Assembly (NCBI GenBank): GCA_963801855.1
Contig: CAWDGK010000002.1
Location: 434,001-498,000, forward strand
Origin: JACDAN01 sp963801855
GTDB taxonomy: Bacteria > Actinomycetota > Thermoleophilia > Gaiellales > Gaiellaceae
DNA length: 64,000 bases
Direction of reading: 5' to 3'
This document shows, piece after piece, positions 1 through 8,669 of this stretch (within the stretch, counting starts at the first letter, position 1; the number at the start of each line of letters is the position of its first letter). The notes under the pieces are model-generated. The model was not told where the DNA came from. It saw only the letters and a program-made list of their open reading frames with translations, and did no database searches. The position numbers were made by a program, and so were the translations under genes.

Positions 1-381
1 TAGAACGGCCCGATCGGCTTGGTCGGACGATCGAACGCGGGGTCGTTCTCGTCGACGACCACGTGTGTGAGAAGACAGGCGACGGCACGGCCCGCGCGCG
101 GCGCCAACTCGGTCGCGATGAGCGATCCGATCAGGCGCCTGCGTCTGGGCCACGGCGAGATAGAGCGGGAGCGGCGGAACTTCCTCGGCCGCGCGCTCCT
201 GCCGCAGGAGCTCATTGCCGACCTGGGGGCCGTTGCCGTGCGTGATCACGACGTCGCCGGTGGCGAGCAGCGGGCCGAGCGCGTCTGCGGCCTCGCGCAG
301 TCGCGCGCTCTGCTCCGCCGCCGTCCCCTTGTCGCCCGCGCGGAGCAGGGCGTTTCCGCCCAGCGCGACGACGGTCGTCAA
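1..381 (-). CDS. arcC: Carbamate kinase (partial, frameshifted)
   Basis: Amino-acid-kinase fold enzyme that interconverts carbamoyl phosphate plus ADP with carbamate, ammonia and ATP. The minus-strand reading begins TTG-ACG and gives VVALGGNALLRAGDKGT, then a nucleotide-loop motif THGNGPQVG, then YLAVAQTQA, all typical of the carbamate kinase N-terminus. Near base 134 one extra C breaks the frame; past it the reading IGSLIATELAPRAGR and THVVVDENDPAFDRPTKPIG continues to the window edge. The TTG start overlaps the TGA of the upstream diphosphoglycerate-synthetase-like gene by three bases, so the two are probably translationally coupled. The C-terminal two-thirds lies outside the window. Family assignment is firm; physiological direction is unknown. 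Confidence 0.85.
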   Translation of the reverse strand, partial: MTTVVALGGNALLRAGDKGTAAEQSARLREAADALGPLLATGDVVITHGNGPQVGNELLRQERAAEEVPPLPLYLAVAQTQAPDRIAHRDRVGAARGPCRRLSSHTRGRRRERPRVRSSDQADRAVL

Positions 382-1717
382 ACGAGCGCTTTTTCGCCGA
401 TCAGTCCGCGTTCGGCGAGGAGCCCTGCGAGCGTCGGCTCGCCGACCTCGTCGAGCCGGTAGGTGACGCGAAGCGCCGGCTTGTCGATGTCGATCACCTT
501 GCGCAGGTCGATCGGAGTCCCGATCAGGACGAGGTCCGCGTCGGATCGGGCGATCGTCTCCTTCAGCTCGTCCATCTGCTTGCGGCCGTAGCCCATCGCG
601 GGGAGGAGCTCGGTGACATGCGGGTAGTCCTCGAGCGTCTGGGCGATCGAGCCGACGGCGAAGGGCCGTGGATCGACGAGCGACGCTGCGCCGTTTGCCT
701 TCGCGGCGAGGACGGCGGCGCCGTAGGCCATGTCTCCATGCGTCAAGGTCGGTCCGTCCTCGATCGCGAGTACGCGTTTGCCCGCGATCGTCTCGGCGCC
801 GTCGACGTGGAACGGAGAGGCCGCACGGACGACCTGCGCGTTCGGGTTCACCGAGCGGATCGACTCGAGCACGGCCTCGATGCCTTCGGCCGGCGCGGTG
901 TCGATCTTGTTCACGACGCACGACGTCCGCCATGCGCAAGTTGGTCTCGCCCGGGTGGTAGCGAAGCTCGTGTCCGGCTCGATGCGGATCGACGACGACG
1001 ACGTGGAGGTTCGGCTTCACGAACGGCGTGTCGTTGTTGCCGCCGTCCCAGAGGATCACGTCCGCTTCCTGCTCGGCCTGGTCGAGGATCGCGGCGTAGT
1101 CGATTCCCGCGAAGACGAGATTGCCCTCGGCGAGGTGCGGCTCGTACTCCTCGCGCTCCTCGATCGTGCAGTCGGCGGCGTCGAGATCGGCGTAGTCGGC
1201 GAAGCGCTGGACGGCCTGCTTCGTGAGATCGCCGTACGGCATCGGGTGCCGGAGCACTGCGACGCGCTTGCCCGCCTGTCGGAGGACACCGGCGATGTGA
1301 CGCGTCGTCTGGCTCTTTCCGGATCCGGTGCGCACGGCGCAGACCGCCACGACCGGTTTCGAGGAGGTGAGCATCGTGCGGTGCGGCGAGAGCAGGCTGT
1401 AGGTGGCTCCGGCGGCGAGCGCGCGGGAGCCGACGTGCAGCACGTGCTCGTGCGTCACGTCGGAGTAGGAGAAGACGACCTCGTCGACGTCGTGCTCGCG
1501 AATCAGCTCCTCGAGCATCGACTCGGGATGGATCGGGATGCCCGCCGGGTAGAGATGCCCGGCGAGGGCGGCCGGGTAGCGGCGGCCGTCGATGTTCGGA
1601 ATCTGCGTGGCGGTGAAGGCGACGACCTCGTACGTCCTTGCGGCCGCGGTAGACGAGGTTGAAGTTGTGGAAGTCGCGGCCCGCGGCGCCGACGATCAGC
1701 ACACGTCTTGGATCCAT
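378..1717 (-). CDS. Cyclic 2,3-diphosphoglycerate synthetase-like P-loop protein (two frameshifts)
   Basis: About 445 residues after repair. The N-terminus RVLIVGAAGRDFHNFNLVYR is the hallmark of bacterial proteins annotated as cyclic 2,3-diphosphoglycerate synthetase or cPGS-type GTPases. A P-loop-like GSGKSQTTRHIAG follows about a third of the way in, and the C-terminal half (VVNKIDTAPAEGIEAV, LAIEDGPTLTHGDM, YGAAVLAA) matches the family. Two single-base insertions split it, near 1635 and near 930. Cyclic diphosphoglycerate synthesis is documented in thermophilic methanogens; the role of bacterial homologues is not established. The coupled downstream carbamate kinase suggests a shared carboxyl- or acyl-phosphate function, which is inference. 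The start ATG at 1717 precedes the first conserved motif by only four residues. Confidence 0.8.
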
Positions 1718-1778
1718 GAATGGAGCCTATTCACTTTGCAGGACGGCATCCGGCTGCGACAGCCTCTAGAGTCGAGTC

Positions 1779-2306
1779 GTGTCTCGCTTCCCCGACGCGC
1801 TGAACGAGCAGGTCGCGTACGAGTTCGCCGCGTCCCAGCAGTACGTCGCGATCGCAGTCCACTACGACGCGGAGTCGCTGCCTCAACTGGCCGCCACGTT
1901 CTATCGCCAGGGAGTCGAGGAGCGGAACCACGCGATGATGATGGTGCAGTTCCTCCTCGACTCCGACCTCCAGGTGCGCATTCCCGGCGTCGAGGCGCCG
2001 AAGACGGAGTTCGGGAGCCCGAGCGAGGCTGTCGCGCTCGCACTCGATCAGGAAAAGCGTGTCACCGAGCAGATCGTCGCGCTCGTGGGCCTCGCCCGCG
2101 AGGAGGGAAACCTCGTCGGCGAGCAGTTCCTCCACTGGTTCCTCCAGGAGCAGCGCGAAGAGGTCTCGTCGATGTCGCATCTCCTGGCGACCGTCGAGCG
2201 GGCAGGGGACAACCTGCTGCTGGTCGAGGAGATGCTGGCAAGGACGGGCGGCGAGGAGAACCCGCTCGAGGCCGGTGCCCCGCCCGCGGCCGGCGGCGCG
2301 ATCTAG
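1779..2306 (+). CDS. Ferritin
   Basis: 175-residue non-haem ferritin, which oxidises Fe(II) at a di-iron site and stores the mineral in a 24-subunit cage. Ferroxidase ligands are visible: Glu in YEFAASQQY (helix A), the EERNHAMMM motif (helix B, Glu-x-x-His), and EQFLHWFLQEQREE (helix D). It resembles bacterial ferritins (Ftn/BfrB) rather than bacterioferritin; no haem-binding Met was identified. GTG start at 1779. The C-terminus past helix D is a short Gly/Ala/Pro-rich tail. Transcribed divergently from the cPGS-like gene with a 61-bp gap; no Fur-like operator was recognised. Confidence 0.92.
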   Translation: MSRFPDALNEQVAYEFAASQQYVAIAVHYDAESLPQLAATFYRQGVEERNHAMMMVQFLLDSDLQVRIPGVEAPKTEFGSPSEAVALALDQEKRVTEQIVALVGLAREEGNLVGEQFLHWFLQEQREEVSSMSHLLATVERAGDNLLLVEEMLARTGGEENPLEAGAPPAAGGAI

Positions 2307-2333
2307 CGCCTCCGGCGAACTCCGACCGAGGCG

Positions 2334-3833
2334 CTAGCGCAGCTGCTCGCGGAGGCTTTCCGCGAAGGCCTCCATCTCGAGCTCCTCACCCGTGACCTCG
2401 GCCAGCAGCTCGTCCGCGTTCATCCGGCTGCCCTCGCTCCAGAGCTCCTGGAGCAGGTTGCCGGTCTCGCGGCTCGCGAACCAGTCGTGACCAAGGCGCT
2501 CGCGCAGATGGTTTCGGAGCTGCGTCTGGAGCGCCCACGAGCGGAGGTAGCCGGTGACGTAGAAGCTGCCGTCGATGTCGCCCAGGTAGTCCGTTGGGCT
2601 CGGCTCGATCTTCAGAGCGTCGCCGAGAAGCTCCACGTACCGGCGCGACATCGCCTCTTCGTCGAGCTCGGTCGCCGCGTGGAACTCGAGCTCGTAGAGG
2701 AGCTTGGCGCAGTAGCGCCGGAGGAGGTAGAGGGAGCCCGTCGCCGCCTCGGCTGCGAAATCTTCGGGTCTGCGGGAAGTCGAGCCGGCGCGAGAGCCAG
2801 CGTGGTTCGAGCAGGAAGTGCTCCATGAGCGTGGCCCAGGCCTCCGTGACCGAGACGTCGCCGAGTCGCCGCGCCTCGACCGGGAGGTCGGGGTCGACGT
2901 GCGCGTAGTGCTCCGTGTGGCCGGCCTCGTGGAAGAGCGCGCGCCAGTCGTCGGCCCCGCCCATCGGCTGGATCGACGAGGACGACCCGGCCCGGCACCT
3001 CGATCGGGGCGCAAAACGCCCGCGGGCTCTTCATCGGTCGCTGCTCGATGTCGAGCTCGACGTTCTTCTGCGAGCGGAGGTCGATCCCGAGGTCGCCGAG
3101 CGAGCCCTCGAGCGCGGGCATCATCTTCTCGGCCGGAAAGGCCTCGTCCCAGGCCGGTGCGCGGAACACGCGAGCGACGTCCCACCGCCGCGCCTCGGAG
3201 AGGCCGACGCCGGCCCGGTCCCGGAAGAGCTTGTCCGCGTTGTGCTCGTAGAGCTGCTCCGTCGACTCGAGGACTGCGCGGCACTGGTCTGCGAGGTCGT
3301 CGAGGCGGAACCCGAAGCGGCGGTAGAGGTCGGCGTAGTTCGGGGAGCCGAGACGGGGACTGCCTCGCCGAGCTTCGCGACAGCGTCGACGTGGATCGGA
3401 TTGATGTGCTCCTCGGTGAGGCGGTTCCTGGCGTCCTCCAGCCGCTGCCGCTTCGCCCGGTCCTCCTCGTTCGCGACCGTCGGCCGGATCATGCGATAGC
3501 CGATCGGTCTCCCCGTCCACGGTCGTCTCGAGCTGCGCCTCGAGGGTCGCGCTGCGCTCCGCGTGCTCGCGCGTCAGCTCGGCGAGATAGTTCTCGGAGG
3601 CGAAGCGCCAGAGCTCCGAGACGCCGCGGGTCGCCGTTTGCGGCCTCGCCGAGCGCCTGTGCCTGGTCGAGCGTGGAGAGCTCCGGGTAGTTGTCGTAGA
3701 GAGGCTTCAGGTCGAGCGTGTCCTTGTGGCCCGCGTAGTGGAGGTAGTACTCCTGGTCCAGCTCCGCGACGAAGCGGTCGATTCGGTCGCGGTAGGTGTC
3801 GAGCTCGCGACCTGTCGGAGGGGCGGTTGCCAT
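2334..3833 (-). CDS. HEAGH zinc metallopeptidase, M3/M32-like (five frameshifts)
   Basis: About 498 residues once repaired. The zinc signature is LFHEAGHTEHYAH, followed about 25 residues later by VTEAWATLMEHFL, which could supply the third zinc ligand as in gluzincins such as M3 oligopeptidases and M32 carboxypeptidases. The N-terminus reads RDRIDRFVAELDQEYYLHYAG and the C-terminus is helical (YCAKLLYELEFH, GYLRSWALQTQLRNHL). Frame breaks lie near 3640, 3490, 3345, 2970 and 2770: four fit single-base insertions and one fits loss of a C in a C run. No signal peptide is seen, so it is probably cytoplasmic. Exact family uncertain; a zinc peptidase fold is well supported. Confidence 0.72.
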
Positions 3834-3853
3834 GGCGTCCTAGGATAGTCGCC

Positions 3854-4256
3854 GTGCGCGAGATCTCGGTTCGAAGCGAGCGGCGCACCCAGCTGCTCGA
3901 GATCACGCGTCAGGTTCAGGCCACCATCGAAGGATCCGACGCCGCGGCGGCGCTCGTCTTCGTTCCGCACACGACCGCGGGAGTCACGATCAACGAGCAC
4001 GCCGACCCGGCCGTCGCGCGGGACTTCGAACGCGCGCTGGAGCGGATGGTCGGCGACGGACTGGGGCTGGGAGCACATCGAGGACGGCGAGGAGAACGCC
4101 CCGTCGCACATCCGCGCGGCCCTCATGAGCCCGCAGGTTGTCGTCCCGATCCGGGCCGGCCGCCTGGCGCTCGGGACCTGGCAGGGCATCTTCTTCTGCG
4201 AGTTCGACGGGCCCCGTGACCGGACGGTGCTCGTGACCCCGCTTGGTGCCGCGTGA
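3854..4256 (+). CDS. YjbQ/UPF0047 family protein (frameshifted)
   Basis: About 133 residues after removing one G. This small family has weak thiamine-phosphate synthase activity reported for some members; its main role is unclear. Diagnostic segments are FVPHTTAGVTINEHADP, then after the break EDGEENAPSHIRAALM, VVVPIRAGRLALGTWQGIFF and CEFDGPR. The break is in a GGGG run near 4072; one fewer G restores GDGLGWEHIEDGEENAP. GTG start at 3854, divergent from the peptidase gene. Its TGA overlaps the GTG of the following ABC ATPase by four bases (GTGA), so these genes look operonic although a functional link is not obvious. Confidence 0.88.
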
Positions 4257-5137
4257 TCGAGGTCGAAGACCTCAGCAAGCGCTTCGGCGAAGACGCAGGC
4301 GGTGGCGGGCTGAGCTTCCGCGTCGAGCCGGGGACGATCACCGGCTTCCTCGGCCCGAACGGCGCGGGAAAGTCGACGACGCTGCGCTCGATCCTCGGGC
4401 TCGTGCATCCCGACGCTGGGCAAACGGTCGTGCTCGGAGTCCCGTACCGGCAGCTCGACCGGCCGCTGCACCGGGTCGGAGCGGTGCTGGAGGCCAGCGA
4501 GGTCCATCCGGGCCGCTCGGGGCGGAATCATTTGCGAGTCCTTGCTGCGTCCGCCGGCCTGCCTCGCTCGCGCGTGGAGGAAGTGCTCTCCCTGGTCGAG
4601 CTGAGTGGGGGCGCGAAACGGCGGGTGAAGGGCTATTCGCTCGGGATGCGCCAGCGGCTGGGGCTGGCCGCTGCGCTGCTCGGCGACCCCGAGGTGCTCG
4701 TGCTCGACGAGCCGGCGAACGGTCTGGACCCGGCGGGTATCCGGTGGCTCCGCGACCTGCTCCGGGCGCTGGCGGCGCAAGGTCGCACGATCCTCGTCTC
4801 GAGCCATGTCCTTGCAGAGGTCGCCCAGACGGTGGACCGGGTCGTGATCATCCATCGAGGCCGGCTGATCCAGCAGGCGGCCATGGCCGACGTGCTGGCC
4901 GGGGCGAAGGGCGCGACCCGCGTCCGCTCACCTGACGATGCGCGACTGCGGGAGCTGCTCGCCCGAGAGGGCGTGGGCGTCAGCGAGGGCGACGGAGTCC
5001 TGCTCGTGGAGGCGCCACCCGAGCGCGTCGGCGAGCTGGCGGCGACGAGCAACATCGTCCTCCACGAGCTCAGCGTCGAGAGCGCCACGCTCGAGGAGGT
5101 CTTCCTCGAGCTCACCGGCGGGGAGACCACCGAGTGA
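4253..5137 (+). CDS. ABC transporter ATP-binding protein
   Basis: 294-residue nucleotide-binding subunit of an ABC-2 type exporter. Walker A FLGPNGAGKSTT, signature YSLGMRQRLGLA, Walker B VLVLDEPANGLDP and switch VSSHVLAEV are all intact. The C-terminal extension of about 80 residues (ending LEEVFLELTGG) is characteristic of CcmA/DrrA-type ATPases that pair with a single membrane subunit. It is coupled by GTGA overlaps both to YjbQ upstream and to the permease downstream. Substrate cannot be deduced; drugs, lipids or polysaccharide are all possible for this subfamily. Confidence 0.93.
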   Translation: MIEVEDLSKRFGEDAGGGGLSFRVEPGTITGFLGPNGAGKSTTLRSILGLVHPDAGQTVVLGVPYRQLDRPLHRVGAVLEASEVHPGRSGRNHLRVLAASAGLPRSRVEEVLSLVELSGGAKRRVKGYSLGMRQRLGLAAALLGDPEVLVLDEPANGLDPAGIRWLRDLLRALAAQGRTILVSSHVLAEVAQTVDRVVIIHRGRLIQQAAMADVLAGAKGATRVRSPDDARLRELLAREGVGVSEGDGVLLVEAPPERVGELAATSNIVLHELSVESATLEEVFLELTGGETTE

Positions 5138-5883
5138 TCCATGGCATCCACTCCGAGTGGCTCAAGATCCGGACGACACGCGGTCTGGTACGTGTACCTG
5201 GCGGTCACCGTGCTCCTCGTCGGCATCGCCGTTGCAGGCGACACGGGGTCGTCGGAGGACGAGCGGCGGAGCACTGTCGACTTCCAGGTGGGACCTGGTG
5301 GACGCGGCCGGCATCGCGTCGCTGCTCGCGGTCATCCTGGGGATCACGATCATCACGACGGAGTTTCGGCACGGGACGATCACCCCGACGCTGCTCGCTC
5401 AACCGCATCGCGAGCTCGTGGTTGCCGGCAAGGCGGTCGCGGCAGTTCCTCGTCTCGTTGCTGTTCGCGCTGCTCGCGCTCGCGGTCGTGGCGGCGGTCG
5501 GTCTTACGTGGCTGACCGTCGTGGATGCAGACATCCATCTGGGCGGCGATGTTGGAATCCGTGCCTTGCAGGTGCTCCTGATGACGGCCCTGTGGGCTCT
5601 GATCGGCGTCGCTGTCGGCGTCCTGGTTCAGAGCCAGGTTGCGGCGCTCGTCGGAACCCTGATCTGGATCTTCCTCGCGGAGACGCTCCTGATCGGCGTG
5701 CTCGGCCTCATCGACCTCGACGGCGTGGCGCGTTATCTCCCGTTCCAGGCGCTGGATGCAGCGGATGGGTCCGGCGGTGAGGACTACCTCTCCTACTGGC
5801 CTGGCGTTGCCGTCTCGCTGGGGTGGATCGCCCTCCTCGGCGCCGCCGGCACCGTGCGGCTCCGGAGACGCGACATCACCTAG
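5134..5883 (+). CDS. ABC-2 type transporter permease (three frameshifts)
   Basis: Membrane partner of the preceding ATPase, about 248 residues after repair. It begins MIHGIHSEWLKIRTTR, the cytoplasmic lead helix typical of ABC-2 permeases. After repair, hydrophobic segments include WYVYLAVTVLLVGIAV, ASLLAVILGITIIT followed by TEFRHGTI, LVSLLFALLALAVVAAV, VLLMTALWALIGVAVGVLV, and a C-terminal SLGWIALLGAAGTVRLRRRDIT. Three single-base insertions split it, near 5180 (G), 5289 (G) and 5449 (T); removing them restores one frame throughout. GTG start within the GTGA overlap. Confidence 0.85.
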   Translation: MIHGIHSEWLKIRTTRGLVRVPGGHRAPRRHRRCRRHGVVGGRAAEHCRLPGGTWWTRPASRRCSRSSWGSRSSRRSFGTGRSPRRCSLNRIASSWLPARRSRQFLVSLLFALLALAVVAAVGLTWLTVVDADIHLGGDVGIRALQVLLMTALWALIGVAVGVLVQSQVAALVGTLIWIFLAETLLIGVLGLIDLDGVARYLPFQALDAADGSGGEDYLSYWPGVAVSLGWIALLGAAGTVRLRRRDIT

Positions 5884-5884
5884 T

Positions 5885-5947
5885 AGGAGGGCTTGGCGAA
5901 ACAGCAGCTGTGCCGCTCAGGCGAGCGCCGTTCCGCCAAGCCCTCCT
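5885..5947. terminator. 14-bp perfect inverted repeat after ABC operon
   Basis: Arms AGGAGGGCTTGGCG (5885-5898) and CGCCAAGCCCTCCT (5934-5947) are perfectly complementary, separated by 35 bases. It begins two bases after the permease stop codon and lies just before the methyltransferase gene. There is no T run, so it may act as a bidirectional or Rho-assisted terminator or an mRNA-stabilising hairpin. Confidence 0.6.
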
Positions 5948-5964
5948 GACGCTAGGCTCGGGCG

Positions 5965-7339
5965 ATGGCTGCGCCAGTCGCCCGGAACGACGAGCTCGAG
6001 CTCGACGTCGAATCGCTCGCCTTCGGCGGGAACGGCGTCGCGCGCCTGAACGGCTTCGTCGTCTTCGTCCGGCGGGGCCTGCCGGGCGACCGGGTGCGCG
6101 CGCGGGTCACGAAGGTGCAGCGCCGGCACGCGGAGGCGCTCGCCGTGGAGGTCTTGGAGCCGAGCCCGCAACGGGTCGAGGCGCCCTGCGACCACTATCC
6201 GGCCTGCGGCGGCTGCCGGTTTCAGGACCTGGACTACGCGGCCCAGATCGCGTCGAAGGAGGCTCAGGTTCGCGATGCGCTCGTCCGCATCGGCGGAATC
6301 CCCGAGCCGCCGCTCGAGCCGCTGCTGCCCGCCGAGTCGATCTTCCGCTACCGCAACAAGCTCGAGTACTCGTTCACGCCCACGCCGTCAGGCCCGGCTC
6401 TGGGCTTCCACAAGGCGGGACGGTGGGACGAGGTGCTGGACATCGCGGACTGTTGGCTCACGAGCGAGCTCGGGAACCGGATCAGGGAGGCTGTCCGCGG
6501 CTGGGCTCGAGACAGCGGCCACGCGGCCTACAGCCAGGTGGACAACAAGGGCTTCCTTCGGCACCTCGTCTATCGCGAGGGACGGAATACCGGTCAAGTG
6601 TTGATTCAGCTCGTGACCGCGCCGGGCGAGCTTGCGGCCGAAGGCTTCGTCTCAGCCCTGCGCCGCTTCCCCGAGGTGCGCTCGATCCACCATGCGGTCA
6701 ACGACCGCCCTGCGGAGGTCACGAATCTCCCGACGGCGCTGCTGTGGGGCGACGAGGCGATCGAGGAAGAGCTGTGCGGGCTCAGGTTCCGTGTTCGGCC
6801 GAACGCCTTTCTCCAGACGAACACGGAGATGGCGGAGCGCCTCTACGGCCTCGCGATCGAGGCGGCCGGCTTGACCGGTGAGGAGACGGTCTGGGATCTC
6901 TACTGCGGGATCGGTTCGATCGGCCTCGCGATGGCCGGGAGCGCGTTGACGGTCTGGGGGATCGACGTCTCGGAGGAATCGATCGCCTGTGCGATCGAGA
7001 ACGCCGACCTGAACGGGATCACGAACTCGGCATTCTTCGCGGGCGACGTCGGGCAGGCGATCGAGGAGCTGCGAGACCGCTCGGGGATCCCCGACGTGGT
7101 CGTCGTCGACCCACCGCGGGCCGGGCTCACAAACAAGGCAGTACGGCGGCTCGGCCGGATCGGCGCGCCGCCGGATCGTCTACGTCTCCTGCAACCCGAC
7201 GACGCTCGCCGGGGACCTGAAGCAGCTACGCGAGGACTGGGGCTACGAGCTCAGGAGCGCCAGGCCGGTCGACATGTTCCCGCACACGCCGCACGTCGAG
7301 TGCGTCTCGCTGCTGGAACGAGCGACCCACCAGAGCTAG
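5965..7339 (+). CDS. 23S rRNA/tRNA uracil-C5 methyltransferase, RlmD/TrmA family (frameshifted)
   Basis: About 457 residues. SAM-dependent enzyme that methylates C5 of a uridine in rRNA or tRNA. It has an N-terminal TRAM-type domain (residues 10-65), a 4Fe-4S set with Cys75, Cys81 and Cys84 in CDHYPACGGC and a likely fourth Cys in DIADCWLTS, SAM-binding motifs VWDLYCGIGSIGLAMA and VVVDPPRAGL, and the catalytic VSCNPTTLAGDL. The Fe-S cysteines favour the RlmD (RumA) branch over TrmA. One extra C near 7165 breaks the frame before the catalytic Cys; corrected, the protein ends HTPHVECVSLLERATHQS. ATG start with no strong Shine-Dalgarno. Its TAG shares the CTAG at 7336-7339 with the convergent gene. 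Confidence 0.9.
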
Positions 7340-8103
7340 TCCGCAGCAGCCGGAGCGTTCCGCCGCTCGCGCCGCCAGCGCTGGAACTCGCGCCACAGCA
7401 GATCTGCGTTCGGGATCAGGAAGCCGAAGGCGAGTCCGGGAAGCGCGGGCAGGCCGGCCGACTCCCAGACGACGCCGATCAGAAGCGTCAACCCCAGAGA
7501 AAGCGTGAGCGCGGCGAAGGTCCAGCCGACCCGCAGGTTCCAGCGTGCCGCGGCTGCGAGGAAGAGTGCGAAGAACAGGAGGTCCGGCGGTCCGAGCAGC
7601 GCCGCCGACGGCTCGCCGGGGTGCGGGAACTCGAAGGCGACGCGGTCGAAGATCCCCGGCTCCTCCGCGACGATGTGGCCGGTCGGCCCCCTCCAGACCG
7701 AGATCGCGTCGACCCACGGGATGATGAGCGCGACGAGGGCGACCCAGAGGACACTCTCGAAGTAGTCGAGGAACCAGAATCCGAGCGCCGTCATCATCGC
7801 GAGCTTCGCGAAGCTCGAGAGCGATTCCAGCTCGGCGATCTCCAGGAGAACCGTCAGGACGAGGAGCGCCAGCGCGACGGCCAGGAGGCCCTGCGAGTTG
7901 CGCAGCGGGAGCGCCAGGTAGACGAGCGCGAAGATCGCCGGGATCAGGCAGAGCGCGAGGAAGCCGATGTTCCACCACTTCGAGAGGTCGACGACCTCCT
8001 CGTGCGCCGCGTAGTAGGCGGCGAGAGCGAGGGCGAGGACGGCGAACGCCGCAACCCGGGGGGTCGCGACGCCGCGGCTCAGTAGGGCGGAAGCTCCGCC
8101 CAC
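7336..8103 (-). CDS. Polytopic membrane protein of unknown function
   Basis: 255 residues with about seven hydrophobic segments: AAFAVLALALAAYY, IGFLALCLIPAIFALVYLAL, LLAVALALLVLTVLLEIAEL, MMTALGFWFLDYFE, VLWVALVALIIPWVDAISV, LLFFALFLAAAARWNL and a C-terminal pair. A short loop WRGPTGHIVAEEPGIFD lies outside the membrane. I do not recognise a family. The reading overlaps the upstream UDG-fold gene by 25 bases, so a slightly later start is possible. It is the last gene of a probable three-gene minus-strand unit (GT4-PHP, UDG-like, this one). Confidence 0.75.
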   Translation of the reverse strand: MGGASALLSRGVATPRVAAFAVLALALAAYYAAHEEVVDLSKWWNIGFLALCLIPAIFALVYLALPLRNSQGLLAVALALLVLTVLLEIAELESLSSFAKLAMMTALGFWFLDYFESVLWVALVALIIPWVDAISVWRGPTGHIVAEEPGIFDRVAFEFPHPGEPSAALLGPPDLLFFALFLAAAARWNLRVGWTFAALTLSLGLTLLIGVVWESAGLPALPGLAFGFLIPNADLLWREFQRWRRERRNAPAAAD

Positions 8104-8666
8104 CAGGGGCCGAGCGTCTTCAGGGCTTGCCAGAAGCGAGTCTTCGCGGCCTGTTCGTCCAGTGCGGTGTCGATGTCCGGGACATACAACGCCTCGGCCG
8201 TAGGTGTCCAGCGCTGCAGCTCACCGGGCTTGGCCTCGAGGTCTTCCGACAGGGGGAAGTCGAGGTCGTTCAGGAAGCCGAGCGCATCATCGCCCATGAC
8301 GACGAGCAGCTTCGGCTGGACGATGTGCAGCTCGCGTGAGAGCCATTCCGCCGCCTGCTCCTCGTCGCCTCCGTCGAACTTGAAGCAGTTTGTCCCGTAG
8401 ACGGCGAGCGGATCGACGTGAAGGCGCTGGAGCGACTTGACGAGCGCCTGGCCGGCGCGTCCGAAGAACGCGACGCCCTCCTGCAGCTCCGAGTGCTGCG
8501 GCCGGAACTTGAGCAAGAAGATGTCCGCGAGCGGATGCCCGGATCCGATCGCCGGAATCCGGCCGTCGCCGGAGCGCCGGACCTCGTCCCCGAGCTCGTT
8601 CGTCTCGGTGATCGCTTTCTGGAGATAGCGCTCGTGGATCTCGTCTGTGGCAGGCACGGCAGGCAT
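8079..8666 (-). CDS. Uracil-DNA-glycosylase-superfamily-like protein
   Basis: 195 residues. The middle (GVAFFGRAGQALVKSLQRL) resembles the GxxFVGxAGxxL segment of family 4/5 uracil-DNA glycosylases, and VYGTNCFKF and PKLLVVMGDDAL sit where the superfamily has its TNxVK strand and following core strand. However, the usual GEAPG catalytic loop is replaced by GSGHPLADIFLLKF, and only one cysteine is present, so the 4Fe-4S cluster of family 4 is absent. Base-excision activity is therefore not assured. It starts three bases after the stop of the GT4-PHP gene and probably shares its transcript. Confidence 0.6.
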   Translation of the reverse strand: MPAVPATDEIHERYLQKAITETNELGDEVRRSGDGRIPAIGSGHPLADIFLLKFRPQHSELQEGVAFFGRAGQALVKSLQRLHVDPLAVYGTNCFKFDGGDEEQAAEWLSRELHIVQPKLLVVMGDDALGFLNDLDFPLSEDLEAKPGELQRWTPTAEALYVPDIDTALDEQAAKTRFWQALKTLGPWWAELPPY

Positions 8667-8669
8667 GGT

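Noticed and set aside
5965..8085. Methyltransferase reading that continues 706 codons to 8085
   Set aside because: Past 7165 the frame is wrong; the conserved VSCNPTTLAGDL and natural stop at 7337-7339 lie in the shifted frame.
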